64,000 nucleotides of DNA, from the NCBI RefSeq assembly GCF_029207565.1, contig NZ_JANCMW010000001.1, forward strand, positions 637,197 to 701,196, in the 5' to 3' direction. Below are positions 28,741 to 38,216 of the stretch, piece by piece. This DNA is from Marinobacter iranensis (lineage in GTDB: Bacteria > Pseudomonadota > Gammaproteobacteria > Pseudomonadales > Oleiphilaceae). Position 1 is the first letter of the stretch. The number at the start of each line of letters is the position of its first letter. The notes below the pieces were generated by a model, which was given only the letters and a program-made list of their open reading frames with translations, had not been told where the DNA came from and did no database searches. Both the position numbers and the translations under genes were made by a program.

Positions 28741-29538
28741 ATGAGAAAGCCGATACTGATTGCGAACTGGAAAATGAACGGCAGCCTGCATTCCAACCAG
28801 GCGCTGCTGGTGCGGATGCTGTCAAAGCTTCGGCCATTCCGTAAAACCATGGATATGGCCATCTGCCCACCTTTTCCCTACCTGTTCCAGGTGCGTGACC
28901 TGCTGGGTTACACCGGTATCGCCCTGGGCGCGCAGAATACCAGCCGGGCATCATCCGGCGCCCATACCGGCGAGGTGAGCGCAACCATGCTCCAGGAAAT
29001 GGGCTGCCGTTATGTCCTGGTGGGGCATTCGGAACGCCGGGCCCTTTACCATGAATCCGACAGGGATGTGGCCGCCCGATTCCGGCTGGTGTGCTCTGCC
29101 AATATGGCCCCGGTTCTGTGCGTGGGTGAGACCCTGGAAGAGCGGGAGCAGGGCCAGACAATGGCGGTGATTGAGCGCCAGTTACGGGCCGTTATCGGCG
29201 AAACCGGGATGGCCGGTCTGGTAGGCAGCATCATTGCCTATGAGCCGGTCTGGGCCATTGGCACCGGCAGGACGGCAACCCCGGAGCGGGTCTCTGAAAC
29301 CCACCGGGCTATTCGTCAGTTCCTGGAAAGCTGCCAGGCAGGTGTCGGGGAATCGATACGCATTGTTTATGGGGGAAGCGTGAAGGCGGGCAATGCCGCC
29401 GACCTGTTCCAGTCTCCGGAGGTTGACGGTGGGCTGATTGGCGGGGCGTCACTGCAGGCAGATGAGTTTTCGGCCATTGGCGCCGCGTTGGCAAACACGG
29501 TCACAGAGGCAGACAGCGAGTGCGACACACTGGATTAA
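28741..29538 (+). CDS. tpiA: Triose-phosphate isomerase
   Basis: This enzyme interconverts dihydroxyacetone phosphate and glyceraldehyde-3-phosphate, so it carries the GlpD product towards Gap. The 265-residue protein has the active-site segments NWKMNG, VGHSERR and YEPVWAIGTGRTAT and the phosphate-binding YGGSVKAGNA. AGGAG precedes the ATG. Cotranscription with eno behind a GlpR-like operator suggests regulated, glycerol-specific use. A separate housekeeping tpiA elsewhere in the genome is likely but not visible. Confidence 0.95.
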   Translation: MRKPILIANWKMNGSLHSNQALLVRMLSKLRPFRKTMDMAICPPFPYLFQVRDLLGYTGIALGAQNTSRASSGAHTGEVSATMLQEMGCRYVLVGHSERRALYHESDRDVAARFRLVCSANMAPVLCVGETLEEREQGQTMAVIERQLRAVIGETGMAGLVGSIIAYEPVWAIGTGRTATPERVSETHRAIRQFLESCQAGVGESIRIVYGGSVKAGNAADLFQSPEVDGGLIGGASLQADEFSAIGAALANTVTEADSECDTLD

Positions 29539-29553
29539 ATGGAGGAATCGCTT

Positions 29554-29697
29554 TTGGATATGGCAACACGCATGCGTGACTTTTTCCCGGTCGTCGGGGA
29601 TATTCCGGATAAATTCCGGCCGGGAAACGGGCTGAGGCTTGACCATTATCTGGTGGCTGGCCAGACACCGTTAGAAGCCGGCACTCAGGATTCCTGA
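29554..29697 (+). CDS. Possible small protein downstream of tpiA
   Basis: This is a short open frame directly after tpiA. A TTG at 29554 lies 8 bases after a strong GGAGG (29541-29545) and gives a 47-residue product starting LDMATRMRDFFPVV (the first residue read as Met). An ATG at 29539 touching the tpiA stop, or one at 29560, is possible in the same frame. It has no recognised domain, signal or membrane segment. The ribosome-binding site and operon position are the only support. Confidence 0.35.
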   Translation: MDMATRMRDFFPVVGDIPDKFRPGNGLRLDHYLVAGQTPLEAGTQDS

Positions 29698-29723
29698 CCA
29701 CCGACTACATCCTGTGATATCCG

Positions 29724-30974
29724 CTATAGGGTAAGTGGCTGGCCTGCCTCTTTGCGGCGGGCCTCCCATTCCTCGCGGGTTTGGGCGGCCTCATCGCCGG
29801 GCATGGAATCGATGATCTCGAAATAGTCGGCTGAGTACTCGTCTTCCATGATCTGGTTTCGGGGTTTTATCCGAACCACATAGACCGTCTGGATATTCTG
29901 GTGGTCGAACGCCCGCCAGTACTGCTCATCTTTCAGGAAGGTATAACGGTGGCCCTCGAGCTCGCGGATAATCTGGCGAGTATCTGTTGTGCCGGCGCGT
30001 TCCACGGCATTCTTGTATTGGTAAACAATACTGTAGGCCGATGCCGCCGCGGTGGAGGGGCGCATCTCATAGCGGCTCGAGAAGGCTTCCACGAACTCTT
30101 TGCCTCGGGCGTAGTCGTATTGGTAGGGAACGCTCCACACCCAGGGCGATCCGCCCACGATGCCTTCCATAATGGTGGGGCCCACCTGGCGGGCCATGCC
30201 CAGTGTCAGGTTGGGAACCACAACCTGCATCTTTTTCGTCAATCCCATTTCATAGGCCACGTTCAGCGCACGCACCATATCGTCGCCGAACAGCACCATC
30301 ATCAGGACTTTGGCGCCACTTTGCTCCGCCTGTTCCAGCGCGTGCCGGAAATCCGTGATCAGCGCTCGGGGGAAGGGGGTTTTTACGCCCTGGTGGGCCT
30401 CGGTGTCATTGGTGTTGGTGAACTTGCGGACCGACTTCTCTACGGACCAGCCCCAGGTGTAGTCCGCAGTGATGTAGAAGTATTCGTCGCCGGAATGCTG
30501 GGTTTTGAGATACTGGCTCAGAACCTTTGCCGTCATCCAGGCATTGTACGGCTCGCGGAACATATGGCTGTGGCCGGCGGCGCCGGTGGTGGCATTGGAG
30601 TAGGTCAGGGTGCCGAAGTAGATACGGTTACGATCCCTTGCCGCGCGGCCGGAGGCGATCGCAACCGCACTGGAGACGCCACCAAACAGCATTTGCACAC
30701 CTTCGCGGTCGATCAGTTCGGCGGTGTTTTTGGCACCCTTTTTAGGGTCACCGGATGTGTTCCGTATTACCAGTTCCACTTCACGCCCCATGATGCCGCC
30801 TGCCTTGTTGATTTCATCAACCGCCAGGAATGCGCCCAGGCGTTGTTGCAGACCCTGGTCCTTGTAACGGCCGGTCTGGGGGTAGTTGAGCCCGATCTTC
30901 AGGGCTTCCGCCGCAACGGGAGTCGCCACGAGCAGGGTCAGTAAGAAAGAGAGAAGCAGCTTCTTGCAAAGCAT
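29724..30974 (-). CDS. Orphan type I periplasmic binding protein (branched-chain amino acid/urea/amide ABC type)
   Basis: The mature protein resembles the AmiC/UrtA/LivK fold, with the start LKIGLNYPQTGRYKDQG and the segments DEINKAGGIMGREVELV and PTIMEGIVGGSPW. A signal peptide (MLCKKLLLSFLLTLLVATP) ends near AAEA. The open frame extends 33 codons upstream, but GGAGG sits 9 bases before the ATG at 30974, giving 416 residues. No permease or ATPase genes flank it, so its partner transporter or sensor is unknown. Ligand classes in this family range from amino acids to amides and alcohols. Confidence 0.8.
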   Translation of the reverse strand: MLCKKLLLSFLLTLLVATPVAAEALKIGLNYPQTGRYKDQGLQQRLGAFLAVDEINKAGGIMGREVELVIRNTSGDPKKGAKNTAELIDREGVQMLFGGVSSAVAIASGRAARDRNRIYFGTLTYSNATTGAAGHSHMFREPYNAWMTAKVLSQYLKTQHSGDEYFYITADYTWGWSVEKSVRKFTNTNDTEAHQGVKTPFPRALITDFRHALEQAEQSGAKVLMMVLFGDDMVRALNVAYEMGLTKKMQVVVPNLTLGMARQVGPTIMEGIVGGSPWVWSVPYQYDYARGKEFVEAFSSRYEMRPSTAAASAYSIVYQYKNAVERAGTTDTRQIIRELEGHRYTFLKDEQYWRAFDHQNIQTVYVVRIKPRNQIMEDEYSADYFEIIDSMPGDEAAQTREEWEARRKEAGQPLTL

Positions 30975-31140
30975 TGGCACAGGCCTCCGTGGTCGCGCCG
31001 GGCCGGGAATGCGGGCCCTGATATTGTTTTTGTGAATCAGGACCAGTGTCGCGGTTGTTCGCAAAAGCAACAATCGTACTTAGGTGGAAGTCGTGTAACG
31101 ATTTGTCAGGTTTTGACGGCTGTCGAGAATCTAGTGTGAC

Positions 31141-32028
31141 TCAGGCGACGGCGCTTTTGCGAACAGATTCCAGGAGGCGGAACCAGAGTGGTCGGGGGAT
31201 CAGGCTCTGCGCTCCCTGCAGGGCAGAGTGGATCCGTTCGGGGTTCATGGAGCCAAGCACCGGCACAGGTGTGCAGGGAATCTGCCGTAACCAGGCGATC
31301 GCGAGACCGGTCTCATCAAGGCCGGTTTCTTCACGGGCCTGATCCAGCACATCCGCGGGAATGCGGTCAGCCAGTCTGCCACCGCCCAATGGTGACCATG
31401 CCAGCCAGCGCACTCCGTCCGTAAGGTGGGCTTCAAGAGTGCCATCAAACAGCGCGTCCGTGTGGGCGAGCGACAACTGGCTTTGATTGCACACCAGCGG
31501 CAGCTCTGTGTTCCGGGCCAGCCAGCGCCATTGCTCGGGCAGAAAGTTGGATACCCCAATCTGGCGGATCTTGCCTGCCGATACCGCCGCTTCCAGTACC
31601 CGCGCCACATCCCCGGCGTGCATAAGCGGGTCAGGCCTGTGGATCAGGAAGGTATCAATCTGCTCCATCGCCAGTGAAGCAAGGGCCTTGTTGATGGCGC
31701 TTTCGAGGTATTCCGCTTCGGCCCGGTAATGTTTTACCTGCCAGCGGGAACGGTCCTGGCTGGCGGGCACAATACCTGTCTTGGTAACAACGCGGATTTT
31801 GGCGGCCAGCCCGGGGCTGGCCCGAAGCGCCGCACCGAACAGCCGTTCACACTCGCCGCCGCCATAGATATCGGCGTGGTCGAACACCGTCAGCCCCTCG
31901 TCCAGCCGCGCCGAAATCCAGTCGGCGAGCCGCGCCGGTTGCGTGAGCCGGGGATGGTCATGGAGCCGCATCATCCCCAGGATCAGGGGTGTTTCCGGTG
32001 TGAATTCTGCTGTTCGAGTGGTTTGCAC
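31141..32028 (-). CDS. Aldo/keto reductase (YdhF-like)
   Basis: This is an NADPH-dependent oxidoreductase of the (beta/alpha)8-barrel AKR superfamily, 295 residues. The catalytic tetrad is visible: Asp and Tyr in DHADIYGGGECERLFG, Lys in VVTKTG and His in FLIHRPDP. Translation starts at a GTG, with AGGAG supplied by the end of the alpha-amylase gene 2 bases upstream, so the two are coupled. The substrate is unknown; a carbonyl or sugar aldehyde is possible from the context. Confidence 0.88.
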   Translation of the reverse strand: MQTTRTAEFTPETPLILGMMRLHDHPRLTQPARLADWISARLDEGLTVFDHADIYGGGECERLFGAALRASPGLAAKIRVVTKTGIVPASQDRSRWQVKHYRAEAEYLESAINKALASLAMEQIDTFLIHRPDPLMHAGDVARVLEAAVSAGKIRQIGVSNFLPEQWRWLARNTELPLVCNQSQLSLAHTDALFDGTLEAHLTDGVRWLAWSPLGGGRLADRIPADVLDQAREETGLDETGLAIAWLRQIPCTPVPVLGSMNPERIHSALQGAQSLIPRPLWFRLLESVRKSAVA

Positions 32029-32030
32029 GG

Positions 32031-33854
32031 TTACTCCTTGCCGAAGGCGATGACGACACGGTCGTCGCCGTGGGTTCTTGAGAAAACATAGGGCTCGGCG
32101 TTGAGGCGCTGGTGTTCACCGGCGCCAATGGCCGGATGACGTGCCCGGAACTGCCCCAGCTTTTTCCAGTGGGACAATACCGGCTCTGCCTTGCCGTTCT
32201 CGATGTCAGTCCAGTTCATATCCGAACGGGTGCCCTGATGACCGTCTGAACCGGTCGGCCCGAACCGGCGCCCGGATTCATCTCCATAGAATATCTGGCT
32301 GGTGCCCGGTGTAAACAGCAGTGCGCTGGCCACCCGCTTTTGCATCGCGGGGTCGTTGTCGGCAATGCGGCTGAACAGTTGGGTGTCGTGGGAAGAAATA
32401 TAACTCATCACGTTGAATGGCCTGTCGCTGTTCATTTTGTCGGAATAGTCGCTGTAGATGGACTCCATGGCCGGCAGACAGGCTGCGCCTGCCTGAACTT
32501 CTTCCTGCAGGTCAAAATTGATCACCGCGTCGAACCCGGAATCGAAATAGCTGCTGCGGGTCACGGTATGGGGGAAAACTTCCGCAACCATCCAGAAGTC
32601 TTCCTCAGGAAGTGGTTGGCCGGGGTTGTTATTGCGATAGGTATCCAGTGCCTTCTGGGCCTCAGCCTTTAACGTTTTCCAGGCTTTCGGCTCTACGTGC
32701 TTGGCGGTATCCACGCGGAAACCGTCAACACCGAATTCCCGCACCCAGTCGGTTAGCCAAGTGACCAGATAATCCTGGACTGTTGCGTTTTCAAGCTGCT
32801 TGGCGCGGGTGTTCTCCTTGTTCTGGAGGAACGCCGGCAGATCCACCGCTTTGGGGGATTCGGTCTTGAAATCCGGCAGAAAAGCCAGTGAGCCACGAAC
32901 CGGATCAATGGAGGCGTTGGGCGGTGTATCGTAGTCACCGATGCCGGCGCGAACCCAGTCCTTGCCCCACCAGTTGGTCCAGTCGGGATGATCGTAATCA
33001 ATCAGGGCGTGGTAGGCGTGGAAATCCTCCCAGGATTCCGGCTGCCAGTCGCCCCATTGCTCCGGCAGGTGCTTTTCGAAGCCTTCACGGAGCCCACCGA
33101 AGTTGAAGGTTTGCATGTCCTGGAGTGTGGCGTAGCCCGGGTGATTCATGACCACGTCCATCACCACGCGTATGCCACGGGCATGGGCCTCTTCCACCAG
33201 GGTGCGGAATTCCTCGCGGGTGCCAAAATTGGGATCCGGCCGGGTAAAGTCGAGAGCGTAATAGCCATGATAGGCGTAATGCTGGAAATCGCCCCTGTCT
33301 CCGCCGCCAACCCAGCCGTGAATCTGTTCGAAGGGCGGAGTGACCCAGACGGCATTGACACCGAGTTCCTCAAGGTAGTCCAGCTTTTCCGTCAGGCCGG
33401 CAAAGTCCCCGCCGTGAAAGGTGCCGATTTCGTCCTTGCTGTCGGGCTGGCGGCCGAAATTACGGTCATTGTCGGTGCGGCCATTGGCGAACCGATCAGT
33501 CACGGTAAAGTAGACGGTTGCGCCCGCCCATGTGAAGCTCTGTTCAGGCGCGTCAACGGCCTCGATCAGCAGCAGGCCTTCGGCTTCTGGCGCGGGGGCA
33601 AGGGTGACCTCGCCGTTTTTCACCTGGGCTTTCCCGCCGCTGTAGAAGTCCCGCACCCATTCGCCATCTGCGAAGGTGTCGCCCACGGAAACGGTCATCG
33701 GGGACTGTGTGGCCGTGCACAGCTCGCCGGTCGAGGCGCTCGGGTTGTCGGAGGGTGGAGCGGCCGTCTCGAACTGGCCACCGGCACACCCGGCAAGGAA
33801 GAGGCACGTCACAAGGCTGGCAGTTAACCTGAGTTTTTTCGGGGTCTGGTTCAT
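32031..33854 (-). CDS. Lipoprotein alpha-amylase (GH13)
   Basis: This is an endo-acting glycoside hydrolase for alpha-1,4-glucans. The 607-residue protein has a lipoprotein signal (LFLAGCAGG, Cys about residue 23), so it is membrane anchored. The four GH13 regions are present: VVMDVVMNH, DGFRVDTAKH with the nucleophile Asp, MVAEVFPH with the acid/base Glu, and YISSHDTQLF. An extra N-terminal beta-rich region precedes the barrel. The ATG at 33854 is preceded by GGAGC; the frame is open further upstream without a signal sequence. It is divergent from malE and would make maltodextrins for the Mal importer. Confidence 0.93.
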   Translation of the reverse strand: MNQTPKKLRLTASLVTCLFLAGCAGGQFETAAPPSDNPSASTGELCTATQSPMTVSVGDTFADGEWVRDFYSGGKAQVKNGEVTLAPAPEAEGLLLIEAVDAPEQSFTWAGATVYFTVTDRFANGRTDNDRNFGRQPDSKDEIGTFHGGDFAGLTEKLDYLEELGVNAVWVTPPFEQIHGWVGGGDRGDFQHYAYHGYYALDFTRPDPNFGTREEFRTLVEEAHARGIRVVMDVVMNHPGYATLQDMQTFNFGGLREGFEKHLPEQWGDWQPESWEDFHAYHALIDYDHPDWTNWWGKDWVRAGIGDYDTPPNASIDPVRGSLAFLPDFKTESPKAVDLPAFLQNKENTRAKQLENATVQDYLVTWLTDWVREFGVDGFRVDTAKHVEPKAWKTLKAEAQKALDTYRNNNPGQPLPEEDFWMVAEVFPHTVTRSSYFDSGFDAVINFDLQEEVQAGAACLPAMESIYSDYSDKMNSDRPFNVMSYISSHDTQLFSRIADNDPAMQKRVASALLFTPGTSQIFYGDESGRRFGPTGSDGHQGTRSDMNWTDIENGKAEPVLSHWKKLGQFRARHPAIGAGEHQRLNAEPYVFSRTHGDDRVVIAFGKE

Positions 33855-34116
33855 GCAATGGGCTCCGGTTCCATTTATTGTTGTCGTACCGCAATCAAAC
33901 CAGACCTGGAGGAAGGGTGGTAGACGGAATTCACTACGCCTCACTACTCCCCCGTTCTACGCCTCAGGGAATGAAATCAGGGCTGATGCCAGCAACGGCA
34001 AATTGCAACACAGTTCGGTTACTCGCAATAAAAAGATTTGCGTTCAGCCCGCCCGGCCAACCTCGTGCCAGGGCGGACAACAAGAATAAGGCAAGAACAA
34101 GTAGAGGAAACACCTG
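33855..34116. promoter_or_regulatory. Divergent amylase/malE promoter region
   Basis: This 262-base gap must contain the promoters of both the amylase-aldo/keto reductase unit and malEFG. I could not find a convincing operator or a clear -35/-10 pair. No mal regulator gene is present in the window. Confidence 0.4.
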
Positions 34117-35316
34117 ATGAATCGTCGAACTTTTATCCGCAGTACACTGGCTGCTTCCATTGTGGCAGCAACCTTTGGCATGTCCGCGCCGGCCCACGCC
34201 GAGATCGAGGAAGGTAAACTTCTGGTCTGGATCAACGGCGACAAGGGCTATGACGGCCTGCAGGAAGTAGGCGACTGGTTTACCGAGGAGACCGGTATTC
34301 CCGTTGAAGTGGCCCACCCCGACAGCGCCACCGACAAGTTCCAGCAGTCCGCCGCCACCGGCAATGGCCCCGACATCTTCATCTGGGCCCACGACCGTTT
34401 TGGCGAGTGGGCACAGAGCGGCATCATTTCCGAGATCAAGCCCTCACAACGGGTTATTGACGAGAATTTTGACTTTACCTGGGATGCAGTAACCGTTGAC
34501 GGCAAAATGTACGGCTACCCCATGGCGGTTGAGTCTATTGGTCTGATCTACAACAAGGACCTGGTGCCCGAGCCGCCAAAGGCCTTTGAAGACATTCCGG
34601 CCCTCCACAAGCATTTGGCCGAAGACGGCAAACGCGCCATTCTCTGGGACTACAACAACACCTATTTCACCTGGCCGATGATTGCCGCGGCAGGGGGTTA
34701 CATTTTCGCCCAGAACGAAGACGGCACCTATGACGTCAAGGACACCGGCGTTAACAATGAGGGTGCCATGAAGGGTGCCAATATGCTGGCGACCCTGATC
34801 GAAGAGGGGGTAATGCCCCGTGGTGCGGACTACAGCGCGATGGAGTCCGGCTTCAACAAGGGCGAGGTCGCCATGATGATCAATGGCCCCTGGGCCTGGG
34901 GTAACCTGGAAAAGAGCGGCATCAACTTTGGCGTTGCCAAGCTGCCTACCGTTGACGGCCAGCCCAGCAAGCCGATGGTCGGCGTAATGGCGGCCACCCT
35001 CAATACGGCCAGCCCCAACAAAGACCTGGCTGTTGAATTCCTTGAGAGCTACGCGCTTTCCATCAAGGGCCTGAAAATGGTGAACGACGATGTTCCCCTG
35101 GGCGCGGTCGCCAACAAGGCATTCATGGATGAGCTGTCGTCGAATCCGAACATCGCGGCAACCTTCGAAAACGCCGAGCTTGGTGAACCCATGCCTAGCG
35201 TGCCTGCCATGGGCGCGTTCTGGTCATCCATGGCGCCGGCTCTGCAGAACATTACGTCTGGAAGACAATCCGTTGAGGATGCCCTGAACTCCGCGGCGCA
35301 GCGCATTACCCGGTAA
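34117..35316 (+). CDS. malE: Maltose/maltodextrin-binding periplasmic protein
   Basis: This protein binds maltose and maltodextrins in the periplasm and delivers them to MalFGK2. The 399-residue precursor (E. coli MalE has 396) has a signal peptide ending at PAHA and a mature start [20 protein letters not shown]. It shares the E. coli landmarks [17 protein letters not shown] and [18 protein letters not shown] precedes the ATG. A stable hairpin follows before malF, as in E. coli, which would favour more MalE than MalF. Confidence 0.96.
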   Translation: MNRRTFIRSTLAASIVAATFGMSAPAHAEIEEGKLLVWINGDKGYDGLQEVGDWFTEETGIPVEVAHPDSATDKFQQSAATGNGPDIFIWAHDRFGEWAQSGIISEIKPSQRVIDENFDFTWDAVTVDGKMYGYPMAVESIGLIYNKDLVPEPPKAFEDIPALHKHLAEDGKRAILWDYNNTYFTWPMIAAAGGYIFAQNEDGTYDVKDTGVNNEGAMKGANMLATLIEEGVMPRGADYSAMESGFNKGEVAMMINGPWAWGNLEKSGINFGVAKLPTVDGQPSKPMVGVMAATLNTASPNKDLAVEFLESYALSIKGLKMVNDDVPLGAVANKAFMDELSSNPNIAATFENAELGEPMPSVPAMGAFWSSMAPALQNITSGRQSVEDALNSAAQRITR

Positions 35317-35335
35317 TACCTGTTGTTGTAACTCT

Positions 35336-35362
35336 GCCGTCGCCGGCTGCGGCGACGGCTTT
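35336..35362 (+). terminator. malE-malF intergenic hairpin (attenuator or messenger-stabilising structure)
   Basis: GCCGTCGCC (35336-35344) pairs perfectly with GGCGACGGC (35351-35359) around a 6-base loop, followed by TTTAAA. The T-run is short, so partial termination or 3'-end protection of the malE message is likelier than full termination. Confidence 0.65.
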
Positions 35363-35378
35363 AAACGGGCTGACTACA

Positions 35379-36920
35379 ATGATAACGGAAACCCTGTCCT
35401 CCCCCGGAACCGAAAGCAGAATTCCAATGATCCGAATGATTTTGAAGTGGGGTGCCCTGGCCGCGTTGGTGGGAATGGCGCTCTATCTGATACTGGCATT
35501 GTATGCCCAGCAGGAGTTCGTGTTTGCAATGCTTTTCCTGGTGCTGACGGCATCAGCGGTCTTTGTGTTCGTAAACAAGAAACTGTACGCCCACCGCTAT
35601 ATCTTTCCTGCGGTAGCCGGTATGGGGGTGTTTGTTATTTTCCCGCTGATGTACACCGTCGGTATCGGCTTTACCAACTACAGCGCCAGCAACCTGTTGA
35701 GTTTTGAACAGGTCAAGGACAACCTGCTGGACCGGACCTACCAGTCCGATTCCGTCCGCTATAACTACGAGCTTTACAACACCGACGCCGGCTACGTGAT
35801 TTATCTGGAAGGCAAGCACCAGGACCTGGTGTCGGCGCCTCTTGCCCTGGATGGCTCAGATGCCAGCGCGCCGGCATTGCCTGCTTCGGAAAAACCGGCG
35901 GGAGACCCGTTGTCGATCCGGGATATTATCCAACTGAGATCGGAACTATCGGAAGTGGAGCTGCTCACCGAGGATGGCCGCGAACTTAGCATGGCCAGCC
36001 TGCGTGCCTTTGCGGCCATCAATGCCCAGTTCACACTGCACGACAATGGCAGCATCACCGACAACCAGACGGACGTGACCTACTTCCCGGACCACGACAC
36101 CGGTTTTTACCGCAGCGCGGATGGCCAGACCCTGTCCCCGGGATGGACCGTTAATATCGGTTGGGACAACTACCTGAAGGTGGTGTCTGACCCGAGCATT
36201 CGCGGGCCATTCTTCGAGATTTTTGTGTGGACGCTGTCCTTTGCGGTAGCAACGGTGGTGTTTACCCTGGCGCTCGGCCTGTTGCTGGCAAACCTGCTGC
36301 AGTGGGACCAGATCCGTGGCAAGGGCTTCTACCGAACCATGCTGATCTTGCCTTATGCGGTGCCGGCGTTTATTTCGATCCTGGTGTTCAAGGGCCTGTT
36401 CAACCAGAACTTCGGTGAAATCAACCTGGTTCTGGAAGGTTTGTTCGGTATCCGACCGGACTGGTTCAGCGACCCGGCGCTGGCGCGCACCATGATCCTG
36501 ATCGTGAACACCTGGCTGGGCTACCCCTACATGATGCTGCTGTGCATGGGCCTGCTACAGGCTATTCCGCGGGATCTCTACGAGGCGTCCGCCATGGACG
36601 GGGCAGGGCCGGTGAACAACCTGTTCAACGTGACCCTGCCGCTGATCATCAAGCCGTTGATGCCGCTGCTGATCGCAAGCTTTGCATTCAACTTCAATAA
36701 CTTCGTCCTGATTGCGCTGTTGACCGGCGGTGCGCCCGATATTATCGGTGCGAGCACGCCCGCAGGCACCACAGACCTGCTGGTGAGCTACACCTACCGC
36801 ATTGCGTTCCAGGACTCCGGACAGAACTTTGGCCTGGCGGCTGCGATTGCCACAGCCATCTTCCTGGTGGTTGGCGCCCTGTCGCTGATCAACCTGAAAC
36901 TGTCCAAAGTCAAAGTATAA
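35379..36920 (+). CDS. malF: Maltose ABC importer permease MalF
   Basis: This inner-membrane subunit is 513 residues, almost the same as E. coli MalF (514). The large periplasmic P2 loop typical of MalF lies between the early and late membrane segments (about residues 110-260). The late half is very E. coli-like, with [17 protein letters not shown] and the EAA loop [18 protein letters not shown]. The ATG at 35379 lacks a clear ribosome-binding site; an ATG at 35427 is an alternative that would shorten the N-terminus by 16 residues. Confidence 0.96.
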   Translation: MITETLSSPGTESRIPMIRMILKWGALAALVGMALYLILALYAQQEFVFAMLFLVLTASAVFVFVNKKLYAHRYIFPAVAGMGVFVIFPLMYTVGIGFTNYSASNLLSFEQVKDNLLDRTYQSDSVRYNYELYNTDAGYVIYLEGKHQDLVSAPLALDGSDASAPALPASEKPAGDPLSIRDIIQLRSELSEVELLTEDGRELSMASLRAFAAINAQFTLHDNGSITDNQTDVTYFPDHDTGFYRSADGQTLSPGWTVNIGWDNYLKVVSDPSIRGPFFEIFVWTLSFAVATVVFTLALGLLLANLLQWDQIRGKGFYRTMLILPYAVPAFISILVFKGLFNQNFGEINLVLEGLFGIRPDWFSDPALARTMILIVNTWLGYPYMMLLCMGLLQAIPRDLYEASAMDGAGPVNNLFNVTLPLIIKPLMPLLIASFAFNFNNFVLIALLTGGAPDIIGASTPAGTTDLLVSYTYRIAFQDSGQNFGLAAAIATAIFLVVGALSLINLKLSKVKV

Positions 36921-36930
36921 GGAGCTACCC

Positions 36931-37821
36931 ATGGCGATGGTTGAACCCCGCTCCACAAAGTATCGCGTTCTGGCTTCCCACCTGGGGATGCTCGGCTTTA
37001 TCGTGATCATTCTGTTCCCGCTACTGATGGTGATTTCCATCTCCTTCCGCAGCGGTAATTTCGCCTCCGGCAGCCTGCTGCCGGAGAATCCCTCGCTGGA
37101 GCACTGGTATCTGGCGCTCGGCATTCCCTATACCGGTGAAGACGGCACCGTGACCCAGCCGCCGTTCCCGGTGCTGCTGTGGCTTTGGAACTCCATCAAG
37201 ATTGCGGTGATTTCCTCGGTGATGATCCTGGCACTCTCGACCACCAGCGCCTACGCGTTCGCCCGCATGCGCTTTGCGGGCAAGGGCTTCGTGCTCAAGT
37301 CGATGCTGATCTTCCAGATGTTCCCTCCTGTGCTCTCACTCGTGGCGCTCTACGCCTTGTTTGATCAGATTGGCAACCACGTGAGCTGGCTGGGGCTGAA
37401 CACCCACGGCGCGGTGATTGTGGCCTCCCTCGGTGGTATGGCCCTGCATATCTGGACCATCAAGGGCTATTTCGATTCCATCGATCGCTCCCTGGAAGAG
37501 GCCGCCATCGTGGATGGCGCCACCACCTGGCAGGCGTTCCGCTACATCCTGCTGCCGCTGTCGGTTCCGATCCTGGTGGTGGTGTTCATCCTGGCCTTCA
37601 TCATGACCATCATGGAATACCCGATGGCATCGGTGCTGCTGGTGGACACCGACAAGCTGACCCTGGCAGTGGGGGCGCAGCAGTACCTGTATGAGCAGAA
37701 CTATCTATGGGGTGATTTTGCCGCTGCCGCCGTGCTCTCGGGGCTGCCCATCACGCTGATCTTCCTGTACTGCCAGAAATGGATTGTTGGCGGGCTAACC
37801 GCTGGTGGCGTCAAGGGCTGA
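36931..37821 (+). CDS. malG: Maltose ABC importer permease MalG
   Basis: This is the second inner-membrane subunit of the maltose importer, 296 residues, the same length as in E. coli. It has six hydrophobic segments and the EAA loop [19 protein letters not shown], and the C-terminal [10 protein letters not shown] tail that in MalG contacts bound maltose in MalE/MalF. AGGAG lies 6 bases before the ATG, 10 bases after malF. A rho-independent terminator follows. Confidence 0.96.
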   Translation: MAMVEPRSTKYRVLASHLGMLGFIVIILFPLLMVISISFRSGNFASGSLLPENPSLEHWYLALGIPYTGEDGTVTQPPFPVLLWLWNSIKIAVISSVMILALSTTSAYAFARMRFAGKGFVLKSMLIFQMFPPVLSLVALYALFDQIGNHVSWLGLNTHGAVIVASLGGMALHIWTIKGYFDSIDRSLEEAAIVDGATTWQAFRYILLPLSVPILVVVFILAFIMTIMEYPMASVLLVDTDKLTLAVGAQQYLYEQNYLWGDFAAAAVLSGLPITLIFLYCQKWIVGGLTAGGVKG

Positions 37822-37872
37822 CGCCACCATCCCTTTCGCGAGCATTGCGTCTTCCTTTTTTGCACTTCGCGA

Positions 37873-37913
37873 CCCGGTCAGGCTAATACCCCCCCTGCTG
37901 ACCGGGCTTTTTT
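37873..37913 (+). terminator. Rho-independent terminator of malEFG
   Basis: CCCGGTCAG (37873-37881) pairs with CTGACCGGG (37898-37906) around a 16-base loop and is followed by CTTTTTT. It lies 51 bases after the malG stop. Confidence 0.92.
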
Positions 37914-37959
37914 ATGTTCCCCACACCGCTACCCGACCGCTGAACAGTGGCGGAGGCCC

Positions 37960-38120
37960 TCCCGAAACACGCTGTGAATACCCTCCGCGTTCAAGGCACC
38001 ACCTTGGTAGCTGAACAGGCTGGCAGGTGTCTCCCGAAACCGTGCGGAGCCATGGATGGCGGAGCCGAGCGTACAGGGACGTATTCACAGCGTGTTTCGG
38101 GAGACACCTGCCAGCCTGTT
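37960..38120. repeat. Palindromic intergenic element 4 (27-bp arms, diverged core) with partial second pairing
   Basis: Bases 38014-38040 and 38094-38120 are perfect 27-base inverted copies. The loop core at 38049-38092, which begins GCCATGGATGGC and ends TATTCACAGCG, can be aligned with the cores of elements 1 and 3: GCCA-GGATGGC, then GCG-ACAGGGA, then AGCG. In addition, 37960-37981 is a perfect inverted copy of 38081-38102, so two alternative foldings exist. The arms have no relation to those of the other elements. Confidence 0.8.
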
Positions 38121-38163
38121 TAGCGGTCCGATTTCGGAGGGATTGCGGACGAATCAATAAGGC

Positions 38164-38196
38164 AAAAAAAGGGCCGGTACGTGACGGAACCGGCCC
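38164..38196 (-). terminator. Rho-independent terminator of the alpha-glucosidase-malK operon
   Basis: On the minus strand, GGGCCGGT (38196-38189) pairs with ACCGGCCC (38178-38171) and is followed by seven T. It lies 20 bases after the malK stop. Confidence 0.92.
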
Positions 38197-38216
38197 CTGA
38201 AAACTTTCAGAGCAGA

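Larger units (their letters stand above)
37822..38216. other. 395-bp convergent intergenic region between malG and malK
   Basis: There is no gene here. It holds the malG terminator, a palindromic repeat element and the malK terminator, each annotated separately. Confidence 0.8.
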
